Of a DNA stretch of 64,000 nt, positions 11,923 to 24,703 are shown piece by piece. The DNA lies in assembly GCA_965153355.1 (NCBI GenBank), contig OZ231126.1, forward strand, positions 10,106,001 through 10,170,000. Direction: 5' to 3'. The position numbers and the translations under genes were made by a program. Position 1 is the first letter of the stretch, and each line of letters starts with the position of its first letter. The notes under the pieces were generated by a model. It ran no database searches. It saw only the letters and a list, made by a program, of their open reading frames with translations, and had not been told where the DNA came from. This DNA is from Flaccisagitta enflata. Its lineage: Eukaryota > Chaetognatha > Sagittoidea > Aphragmophora.

Positions 11923-12840
11923 TTCTCATTCTCTTCTTTTCTTATTCTTTCTTTTCTCATTCTATCTCTCTTTCATTTTCTTTTTCTTTCTTTTTTCTTC
12001 TTTCTTCTTTCTTCTTTCTTCTTTCTTCTTTCTTCTTTCTTCTTTCTTCTTTCTTCTTTCTTCTTTCTTCTTTCTTTTTTCTTTTTTCTTTTTTGTCCCC
12101 GACGAACAGTTTTCGTCGGTGGACTATGAGGTGGACCTGATCGTGTAAGTCTGTTTGTGGGTTTGTGAGTGAGTGGGTTTAAGACCTTCTCATATCTTTG
12201 GATCCAGACTTCAGAATTTTATGAAACTTGGCTGGTGTTGTTTATAGGTCAATAGGAGCTTGTGTACCAATTTTCAAAAAAATTCATTAGCTTTTACTAC
12301 CCTTTGCCTATTATTTTTGTAGTAATATTTAGCTGGGACTTAGGTGGTTTACATAGGTAGAGGGTAGTAAAAGTTTATGAATTTTTTTTTAATTTGGTAT
12401 ACAAGTAGAGGGTAGTAAATAAACAACCCCTGCAAAATTCGAATTAAATCTGAAGTCTGGTTTAGAAGATATTAGCTTATTTATGTAGTAATATGTTACT
12501 AGGACTTAGGCGATTTACATAGGCAAAGGGTAGTAAAAGTTTATGAATTTTTTTCTAATTTGGTATTCAAGTAAAGGGTAGTAAATAAACAACCCCTGCA
12601 AAATTCGAATTAAATCTGAAGCCTGGTTTATGAGATATTAGCTTATTTATGTAGTAATATGTTACTAGGACTTAAGCAGTTTTCATAGGCAAAGGGTAGT
12701 AAAAGTTTATGAATTTTTTTAAAACTTAGTAAACAGGTAAATAATGTCAATTAAACAGCTCCTGCAAAATTCGATTTAAATCTGAAGTCTGGTTTATGAG
12801 ATATAAACTTATTTGTGTAGTAATATATTACTGTTGTTGG

Positions 12841-12933
<93 letters not shown>

Positions 12934-13401
12934 AGAGAGAGAAAGAGAGAGACAGTGTGTGTTTTTTCTTCCCGTGGACTGTTTTAAAAACAGATATTGC
13001 TAATATTGCATAAAATAACCCATGCCATTCCTCTAAAAAAGGTTTGCCGTCAAGGACTCCAAGGACCAAGGTTTGCTTTCTCGGACTTCAGTGTTTAATG
13101 TTCAAGGTATGCCGTCATGGACTTAAAAGTATGCATGCCATCATGGACATCAATTATTTTTTCAAAAAAATTTTTGAATTTTTTTTTTTAATTTTTTTTT
13201 TTTTTTTTGAATTTTTTTTTGAATTTTTTGAATTTTTTTTTTTTTTTTTAAATTTTTTTTTTTTTTTGAAATTTTTTTTTTTTTTTTTTTGAAATTTTTT
13301 TTTTTTTTTTTTTGAATTTTTTTCGTGTATCTTCTCGAGTCAGCGTTTATAGAAGTTTCAAAAATTACAGTCCCCAGTCAGGACTGTAATTTGCTTTTTC
13401 T

Positions 13402-13441
<40 letters not shown>

Positions 13442-13537
13442 TATTTTTCTTTTCATTCTATCTCTTTCATTTTCTTTTTTCCTTTTTTTTTCTTTTTTTT
13501 TCTCTTTCTTCTTTCTTCTTTCTTCTATCTTCTTTCT

Positions 13538-13585
<48 letters not shown>

Positions 13586-16500
13586 GCTCGCTCGCTCGCT
13601 CGCTCGCTCGCTCTCTCGCTCTCTCGCGCGCTCTCTCTCACTCACTCACTCACTCACTCACTCACTCACTCACTCACTCACTCACTCACTCACTCACTCA
13701 CTCACTCACTCACTCCTCCCTCCCTAACAAATATGCCAATTAAACACGCAGCAATTCACGAAGCAACGAACATTAAACTACCACATGGACAATTCTCATC
13801 CCGACAAAGTAGACCCGGCGTCACTGACTCACATCTGCGATTTGTGCGGGAAAGTGTTTTCCAGCGGCGAGAGTCTCTGCATTCATCAAGTCGCCTCCCA
13901 TAAAAACAAAAAAGATGACAAATCTCCGTCGTCCAAGTCGTCGCCAGTGAAGAGGAACAAGTGCGGAGGCATCAAAACAGAAGATGGAGGAGGAGAAGAA
14001 GAAGAGACGAATGGGGAATCCGTCTGTTGCCCGATTTGCGGAAGACAATTCGCCAACAAGTCTTATTTGAAGGTAAGAGGGGCTGCTCAAAAGAGGGGAT
14101 GGAATTGGGTTGATAGTTTTGGTCAGTTATGGTGACTAAAACGCTACATTGTAACCGCAGGAGTCTAGGTTCTGTATACATGAGTGAAACCAATCATACA
14201 TTGTCCTTGACAAAAATGAAAAGATTCTCTAAATGAAGGTAGCAGGAGCGTTAACCATTGAATTGGGTTTAAACCAGCCAGGTTTATGCAAAACCGAGTC
14301 GATTGTTAGCATAGGATTGTAAGATCAGCCAAGGAATGGCCAAGAACTGCTTTTTTGGCCGCAGGAGGGAGAGGAAGTCTGCCAATGCGAGGGTTCGTCC
14401 GCCCCTTTCGCGGAAGGGATTTCGCCGCCTAAAAATAAACGACGAGGTCAACAGAAAAGAGCGTCTTATTCCGTAGAGAAGAAAGCTGAAGTCATCTTGG
14501 AAGCCTACAAGTCCGGCCTGTCGCAAGGCAAGGTTAGTCATTAGGAGTTGCGTTGACGTGATTCAATTTTGGTCTGTTGTAGGTGGTTTGCGTTAAAATG
14601 TTATTTGAGATTCATTTGTGTCCGTTCTCAATCAAATGGAGCTTAGCGTCGTTGGTTTTCAAGTCTCTTCTTTTGCCTCTTTATTTTCTCGTCTAAAAAA
14701 AAACACCACCCGTTTCGTCCCTCTTTATCTGTGCCACTCCGCTCTTCCTCATCATCTTCCTCTCCTCTTCCTCCCTCTCTTCTTCCCTGTCTCCCTCTCA
14801 TCCTTAACCCTCCGCTTCCTTTCCTAACACCACCGCCCTTCCCTTTCCAGGTCGCTGCGAAGTTCAATATCAACCGTTCTATGGTGTCATGTTGGATGCG
14901 CGACAAGGACAAAATCATGGACGCCGCCAACAGTCGCACTTCCAAGAAATCAGCCCGCCTGCGTCCTTCGTTAAAACACGCTCGTCTCTTCGAGTCCTTA
15001 AATTCCCGTCTCCGTCAATGTCGCGGTCAAGGGATGTTGGTCGACTTCGGTTGGCTTTGGTCTCAAGCCCGGCAAATTTACGCTCAATCGACCGGCAATC
15101 CGGAAGCCACGCTCTGCGCCCACGTCGTCATTTTATTCCTCAAACGCAACGGAATCAGGCTGAGAGTGAAATACCCGCCCAAACGCCGGAAACTCGATCA
15201 TCGCGAGATCTTCGAGCCGAAATTGCGCCGCTGGCACGCCGATTTGAGGGAAAAGTTGATTCGCGTCGTCGGCAAACCGGGAGAAGGCGCTTACGACCGG
15301 AAGTGGGGTCGGTATCTGCCGACGCAAAGATATTGTCTGGATTCGTGCGTGCTGCCGATTTATCTATCCAGAAACCGAATCGTCGATCATTACAAAGCCG
15401 GAGAAGATGACGGGAGTAAAGGTGAGTGAACAGAGTGTACAGCATACAATTTCAGTTCAATTGTTCTAATAATTGTATTGAGAACAATTGTACTGAGGGT
15501 GAGGGAACTGGCAGGGACAACTTATGAAATCATTGCAGATGATAATTGATTAAAGATTTAAACGGTAGATAGAGACGGGAAGATATGAGAAGGGAGAAAG
15601 TTATGAAAGAACTGCAAGGGAAAAAAAGGCAAGAAAAGAAAGAAACGAAGAACGAGAAAAATTAAGGCAGATCGTAAGAAAGATGAATTGAAAAAAAAAG
15701 AAAGACGTACCTGGAATTCGCGATTAAAAGAACCATGGCAAAATTAAATCTATTCCACTTCCTACCATCACCCTCTTCTTTTTCCACTCCTTCCTCATCG
15801 CAGACAAGATCTGTCAAACGGATCCATCTCACGGTTTGGATCGTCGTCATTGCTCTTTGGTGATATGCCTGCGGGCCGGCGGCGAGCAACCGAGATTGGC
15901 GGTGATCTTCCGCGGCGGAAGAAGATTCGGCGCCGACGAGAAACAACTCTGGAATCCGCAAGTCGACGTCTACTTCCAAGAAAAGGCTTCTTTGGACACG
16001 GCCATCGCCTGCGAGTGGGTGAAACACACGCTCGGGAAGAATCTCGAACGCGGCGGCAGCCGAAGATTCGTCTTATTCTGTGGCAATTCCGCGGCGCTGC
16101 GCAGCGGGGAATTCCACGGTCAAATCTCGTCGAAAGGCGGCGTCGTTTGGCACGGACTCGACGACGCCGAGGAAGTGGCTACGGCGTTGTGGCAGCCCAT
16201 CGAAGCCGGTCCCGCGCAACTGCTCAAAGTCCTCGTCGGTCAGGCGCAAAGAAGTTGGCTGGAATCGAAAGAGAACGCGGCTTTATGGCACGGAGAAACC
16301 AAAGGGTTCACGGCCAAAGACCGAAGAGTGTTGATCACGCATTGGGCCGCGCAGGCGTGGAGCAAATTCATCACCGAAGAATACTCGCAATTCAATCTGA
16401 CGGCGTGGCAGAAAACCGGGTGCCTCATCACCGCCGACGGATCGGACGATCATCTCATCAAACCCGAAGACATCGGCGCCGATTACGTCGTCACGCCACC

Positions 16501-16999
16501 GGCGCCGTTTGAACCGTATCTGCAGGCGCCCATTTTGCAACGGTTTGAACAACATCCGGATGAGTCGTCGTCGGACGATATTCTCGTCGGCGGCGGCGGC
16601 CGCGGCGGTGGCGCCGAAACGCTGGAATCTTCGCAACGTCTTTTGTTATCCATGGGATCATCGATGCCATCGTTGGCCAATGGATTTAACCTGCCGCCTA
16701 TGGAACCCAACGCCGGCGCCGTGGTCGCCTCCGCCGTCAACGACGCCGCGGCGGCGGTGGCGGGTTGGAACCACGACGCCGCCGACGCCGACTCGCCGTT
16801 ACGCGACGACCCGGCCGATCGAGACTTTAACCACGAGCTGGTCGGTCGGCAGTTGAAAGTGTGGTACGAAGACGGATGGGCCACCGGCAGAATCAGTTAC
16901 TACAACATCAAATTCGCGATGATGAAAGTGGATTTCAACGAAGACGCCGACTTTGTAGCGCCTCACGATATCGACGGAATCGAAGTCGTCCTCTTGTGA
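10462..16999 (+). CDS. C2H2 zinc-finger / pogo-type transposase-derived protein, N-terminus incomplete
   Basis: Five exons have matching splice phases: 10462-11594, 13752-14072, 14365-14532, 14851-15421 and 15804-16999, about 1,100 residues. After a serine/acid-rich N-terminal region come C2H2 fingers FCTICHKYF, ACRDCGVTY, LRCWEPKCAG, WNCTECDAEF, then KCLHCDK split by intron 1 and completed by QFTKQRTLNYHMDNSH, then HICDLCGKVF, and a seventh (CCPICGRQF) lacking its histidines. Exon 3-4 encodes a psq-type helix-turn-helix (SVEKKAEVILEAYKSG...VAAKFNINRSMVSCWMRDKD) and a CENP-B-like region. A DDE_1-like domain follows: CLDSCVLPI, HCSLVICLRAGG, FVLFCGNSAA, ALWQPIEAGPAQLLK. The first acidic residue is kept, the second is replaced (FCGN) and the third is E, so transposition is unlikely. 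The end (VWYEDGWATGRISYYN...DIDGIEVVLL) is Tudor-like. It is probably a nuclear DNA-binding regulator domesticated from a pogo element; this is inferred. Confidence 0.85.
11778..12095. repeat. (TTTC)n / (TTC)n microsatellite in intron
   Basis: About 320 bp of CTTT, CATTCTCTTT and CTTCTTT units, within the intron 11595-13751 of the zinc-finger/pogo gene. Long open frames here are artefacts. Confidence 0.95.
12190..12835. repeat. Tandem repeat, about 170-bp unit, three and a half copies
   Basis: Each unit contains 'gggtagtaaaagtttatgaatttt', then 'aaacaacccctgcaaaattcga', then 'tctgaagyctggtttatgagata'. The copies drift at about 10 percent. They lie in the same intron and are non-coding. Confidence 0.85.
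12842..12950. repeat. (CA)n then (GA)n microsatellite
   Basis: An uninterrupted CA tract of about 88 bp is followed by GAGAGA. It is intronic. Confidence 0.97.
13155..13325. repeat. T-rich tract with GAATTTT spacers
   Basis: Runs of 9-20 T are separated by GAA or AAA. It lies upstream of the second exon of the zinc-finger/pogo gene, between other microsatellites, and is non-coding. Confidence 0.9.
13398..13716. repeat. (CTTT)n, (GCTC)n and (ACTC)n microsatellite cluster
   Basis: Successive CTTT, TTCTTTC, GCTC and CACT tracts end 35 bp before the exon acceptor at 13751. The TTTC class is shared with 11778-12095 in the same intron. Confidence 0.95.
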
Positions 17000-17420
17000 T
17001 CCAAAGAACGGTCCGTCTCCAAACAGTAACAACAAATACATAGTGCAATGAATAATGCAATCAAGACGTAAGTGGAGTGATGTTTATCAGGGCCATGCGT
17101 GTAATCAGAATGGAGCATGGAAAATGGGATACATTTCTAAGACAACGCTCCACTTGGTAGTAATCGCGGGAGAGATTTCTCACAGACAATCACTCAGAGC
17201 ATGCAGTCGTTACTTGTCAAAAAATGTCCCTCGGACGGGTCAGTTAACGTTAAAAAATGTCGGACAAATTTGTTGCATTGAATGTGATTGATTATCCCTC
17301 GGAAGAAGTCCTCTTTTAGTTCGGAAATTTATTTACAGTTTACAGGATGGGATGGTCTTCTGGAAGGTGGATGGGCGTATTGTTTTCATTCTCATCTCAT
17401 TTTCATCGTATTTGTGTCAT
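17000..17420. other. Intergenic, 3' flank of the zinc-finger/pogo gene
   Basis: No gene is supported. The AATAAA nearest downstream on + is at 17698, which is far. Nothing else is recognised. Confidence 0.4.
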
Positions 17421-17422
17421 TG

Positions 17423-17641
17423 TCATGTTTCTTTTAACTCTTTTTCCAGTTGCTCGATATCACGCTGTATTTTTTCCATGTCTTGAGAATTTTCTTCAGT
17501 AAGATTCAGTCTTTGGTTCTGTGAAGTAATTTTTCTAGCCGCAAAGGAGTGAACGGGTTTGTAACAAAAATTCTTAGCTGTAGTTGTTACACATGAAGAC
17601 CAAGGTTGGAGAACTGATTCAACTTGGACTTTACATTCCAA
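17423..17641 (-). CDS. Candidate terminal exon, coiled-coil C-terminus
   Basis: The minus frame ends in a strongly amphipathic stretch, DMEKIQRDIEQLEKELKET, directly before a stop at 17423-17425. It may be the last exon of an unrecognised small coiled-coil protein; no upstream exon was found. The right-arm copy near 35,590-35,760 keeps the phrase coding for QRDIEQL but is frameshifted. Chance is possible, and no family is assigned. Confidence 0.3.
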   Translation of the reverse strand: MECKVQVESVLQPWSSCVTTTAKNFCYKPVHSFAARKITSQNQRLNLTEENSQDMEKIQRDIEQLEKELKET

Positions 17642-18199
17642 ACAAATATGAGGCGATGAGAGAATGAGACCACGATAGCGATTTTTTTTGATGACGAAAT
17701 AAAATCAAGCCCATTAATGATGGTAGTTTTTTACAAAGTTTTTACAAAGTTTTGACCCTTCCCGTTGACTGATTGAGATGAAAATTTGCAGTTGGGTGGA
17801 GAACAAAAGATGATTTTGAGTGTATTTTCAGCTGATTACATTATGGTTAAAGGAGTTTTTTGATGATTTTTAGAGGAAAGCCACGAAGGTCGAAGAGAGA
17901 TCGTGTTTCTTCGCCACGTCGCATTATTATCTCCGATACAAAAAAAAAAAAAAATCAAGAATAAAAAATTCGGGATCTCAACTCCTTATACAGAACTCCT
18001 TATACTCCTTATCCCAGAAAAAATAACAACTCCTTATACTCCTTATCCCAGAAAAAATAACAAAAATGGATGGTAGGGTTACTTTTTGACATTTTTAACA
18101 AAAATCACTTAAAATTCGCATAAAATAACAGAAATTATTTAACCACCTATTTTTATTTTTTTAAGTATTAAGTTCTTGAAGATCCAATTTTTATTCTTG

Positions 18200-18860
18200 A
18201 TTATGAATCCACAAACACAGAAGAATGTTTTGCCATCTTTTTTTTCTGAAATTTCAACGTACTAGGTACCCATTACCCCAAATGATCCACCTAGGTAGAA
18301 ACACAAATGATTTTTTGGTTCCAAATTTGCACTGTCCAAATTCTTTGTGTTAAAACTTAAAGATTGACACCAAGATTGTCCATTTACTACACAAAATGGC
18401 TGAGATATGGCTTTTTGAAGTTTTGGAGTACCCAGGGGCCCCAAAGTTTCAAACCCCCGTAAAACAAGTATTGGTCTAGAGCAAAAATATTTGGGATTCT
18501 TGAATATCTCCCCAAGGGCTACCTTTGCACCAAAAATGAGCAAAATCTATTTTTTTAGGGTTTTCAGTTTGTACATTTTGAGATGGAATCACCCTACTAT
18601 GCTTTTCAAGCCTCAATTCCTCATGAATAACATGCAAAATTGAATAATGCAAAATTGAATAATGCAAAATTCCCATTGCATTCTAAAATTTACAAAAAAG
18701 TACAAAAAAGTGTATAATTCCCATTAAATGTCATGGAGAATTGATAAAAAAAGTTGACGAAAATGAAAATTTCCATTGAATAACTTGAAAAAAAATTGCC
18801 CTAAAGACCTCTAATGGGCCCCCTCAGGATTTCTGAAAATTCACCCCCCGGACATCGGCC
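18200..18860. repeat. Dispersed repeat, first of three copies
   Basis: The block starting 'gaatccacaaacacagaagaatgttttgcc' (18206) reappears in direct orientation at 37,100-37,480 and in reverse in the right arm near 35,160-34,780. The 37.1-kb copy lies outside the palindrome, so this is an interspersed family and not only an arm duplicate. It is non-coding. Confidence 0.7.
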
Positions 18861-19167
18861 CCTCCGTTTTTAGAGGAGTCCTCGCATGAGAGCGTGTGTC
18901 TGTCCGTCTGTATTTCCGATACTTATGTTTTAACATAGTTTCTTTGATTGTTTTTCTCAGAAATTCGGAGTCTTTCCGTCTTTCCAGCTTCTCAATATGA
19001 GGAGGACAATATTACATTTAAACCAAAAATTAGAATAAAGACAAGAGCTTTCGGAGCTTTAACTCTTGTTTAATGCGCACCAACCCCATTTATCACACAT
19101 ATTCAGCACGAAATTCAGGACGCATTCTTTTGCTTCCATTCTTCGCCCGCGATTTTTTTTCGTTCAG

Positions 19168-22264
<3,097 letters not shown>

Positions 22265-22779
22265 TGAGCTGGATGAGGCAAGCAGGCATTTAGTTGGGCT
22301 TAGAGATCTCAAGCCAAAGTCACCTCTTCGTTAGCTAGGTCATGAGAGGGAATTGCAGACAGTGTTGTCGTGCGTCTCAACAAAAAAAAACTTCATTGAT
22401 CGCGATGAAAGCGTTGTTCTTTGTCAGCTATGTAATGATAATTTTGGTAACTTTCCTCCTACTTTCCCTTCTACATAGGGTAGTGGAGTCACCCACTTTT
22501 TTTTCTCGAGAAAATGAGGAAAATATTGGTGAATTTGAAAATTAAGGAAGACAGTGAGTCTAGTCTTTGATGAAAACAGAAATGTTTTAAAAAATCTACC
22601 TGGGCTGTTTAATTGGGTGACCTATTTTACACCATCACCCCCTTAATTTTAAATTCTTTGTCCAAGCAAACCGCACCGACTTTGCTAAGCTTTATCCGAA
22701 TTTAGTCTTTCTCTAAATTACATCAACTTTTTTGGAAAAGTTAGCTTTTGTAACGACGATCTACCAATTCCTTTTACTG

Positions 22780-24052
22780 CCATCTTCCCACAAAGGACGA
22801 GAAAAACAACTTGAAAGTGAAAAAAAAAACTACATCAGAATGTCTAATTCCGAACTGACCGGAAGAAATCGCGCCTTAGATGAACGTGACAAGGCCGTAA
22901 ACTACTACGAGGATACTGGTTTACGTGGAAGCATTCAGGATCTGTTGAATATTACTTATTTCGAGGTGGGGGTCGATATTGTGACTTTAGTGGTAGCTCA
23001 CCTTGATCTGGGGGCTGAGAAAAACCCGAGATGAATCTAGCATGTTTCAATAGCTTAATTTCATGAAAACATGCTTCTAGGTGTAGTGAGATGAAATTTT
23101 TAACTGAAGCTCTAAAACCATCCTTTCTTCATGTAAAATTTCATCTCACTGGGGCAACTACAAGTGTGCCTTTCATGTAATTTAAGCTATTGAGATTCAT
23201 CTCGGGGTTTTCTCAGCCCCCAGATCAAGGTGTAGCTGTGGTGATGATATCGATGGAACAATTGGCACAGGCACAGGTACACTGGTACAGCCGTGCAGGA
23301 ACTGGTGTATTTGGTACTTAATTATGGCACGGTTTTGCTCAGAACCCGACAGACGTAAGTGGTTTCGTCGCCGGATTTTTCAACGCCATTTCCAAGGATA
23401 AACTTCTGGAAGGAGTCAGGTGTTTTTGTTGACGGCAATTGGCTTGGACGGACGGACGTGTCTCAAGAGTTTCTAGAGTGGGCCCCATGCCGTAAAACCA
23501 AATTGGCTAGGTACATAATTTCTTTTATTCAGTCTGGACTTCACGTCGCTTGACTGCGAGCTTCGAACCCGACCCAGCGTCCAGATACTTCACCTGAAGT
23601 TCAACGAACCTCGGTAAATTTTTCTTCGCAGCTTAAATCAAAGGACGCCGTTTTCACGCACTATAATGATGGATAGCTGCTTTCTCCCCCTCTTAAATGA
23701 CGATGTGTTGTTTCCCCCGTAACATTCAGCGTGGTGGCGTCCCTTCCTTGTTGGCTCACCTCAGAGCAATTGGATTTTGGGGATGCCTTCTCCGCAACCG
23801 CCATCTTTGGTGACAAATTGAAAGGCATTTGCTTTTGGGTATGTCTTTGCTTTTGGGTATGTCGAGTTAATGTCTGTCCGTATATACTAGTCCCCATAGT
23901 GTAATCACAACGCTATTGCTAGCCAATTGGTCTTCTGTGAAGGACTACGAGGATGTGGACGCGGCCATGATGGCAGTTGTGATGGATTTGCGAGAGAGAC
24001 ATGCTCAACTATCAACCTCCTCACCCGAAACTTCTCTCGAGAACCAAGGTTA
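22780..24052 (+). CDS. Candidate exons of an unrecognised gene
   Basis: Three stretches look exonic. First, about 22,798-22,965 reads charged and helical (ALDERDKAVNYYEDTG) and ends TTCGAG|GTGGGG. Second, 23,341-23,420 (NPTDVSGFVAGFFNAISKDK) is flanked by CAG and GTGTTT. Third, about 23,905-24,047 (KDYEDVDAAMMAVVMDLRER) ends AACCAAG|GTTATT. Each has a reverse counterpart in the right arm with different indels. In the first stretch the right-arm copy lacks a run of extra A residues, suggesting small errors in this arm too. Phases between them were not resolved, and no family is recognised. They may belong to the gene starting at 24,704 or to the KIAA0930 homologue. Confidence 0.35.
22992..23232. 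mobile_element. Foldback element, about 240 bp
   Basis: The ends are CCTTGATCTGGGGGCTGAGA and its reverse complement, extending about 45 bp with one or two mismatches. The flanks GGTAGCTCA and TGTAGCTG share GTAGCT, so a target duplication is possible but imperfect. It is non-coding. Confidence 0.65.
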
Positions 24053-24173
24053 TTTTCACTTACACGAAATTCTCACGTTTGCTTATAACTTCTGAATGAC
24101 TGTAAAATGAACAAGCCCAATCGGGCAACGTTGTCCTGTGTCGATGTTGCAATGAAATTGTGCGGCAAGCACT

Positions 24174-24402
24174 TGCTATCTTGCTAATAAATATATCAAC
24201 ATCTGAAAAGAAGCATCAACTTTGGAAGAGTACTGCTCCTAAACGAATAAAGCTACAATTACCAGATTGGTCGCATTTTAAAGCATTAAAACAAACATCT
24301 AAAGTGAGACCAATCTGATAATTGTAGCTTTATTCGTTTTGGAGCAGTACTCTTTCAAAGTTGCTTCTTTTCAGATGTTGATATATTTATTAGCAAGATA
24401 GT
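24174..24402. mobile_element. Foldback element with arms of about 105 bp
   Basis: The left arm starts CTATCTTGCTAATAAATATA and runs to ACCAGATTGGTC. The right arm, from GACCAATCTGATAATTG, mirrors it back to TTAGCAAGATAG. The central loop is about 25 bp. The same element is in the right arm at about 29,455-29,685. Confidence 0.8.
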
Positions 24403-24703
24403 AACGTAGTTCTGCTGGGACGCATCTGATAAGCGAAAAATTTTGTGATTGGCATTTGTATCGCTAAAACCTGATGGGCTTACAGACAGAAGGACAAGAA
24501 TTGTGAAAAGAGATGCGAGCACGAATCTTGATAATTGACAGGGTATGTTGGGGGGCGGGGGGGGGGGGAAATAGCAAGGCAATATCTGGCCTTAATGCCT
24601 CAAGGTTGCTGGTCAGAATGCTGTACAATTTGGAAAAAAAAATGACGGAATCAACCATGACTAATCATTAATGCGATGGATCACAGAAACTGTCAAGATT
24701 ACC

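Noticed and set aside
15836-16884. Other-frame ORFs within the pogo gene exon 5
   Set aside because: High-GC shadows rich in R and P; the spliced frame carries all recognisable domains.
23555-23590. tRNA-like box B (TTCGAACCCGACC)
   Set aside because: No matching A box or cloverleaf could be drawn around it; a single T-loop-like word is weak.
23629-23674. Short terminal exon ending HYNDG-stop
   Set aside because: The phase needed from the preceding candidate exon gives another reading; the two arms disagree by an insertion, so no frame can be trusted.
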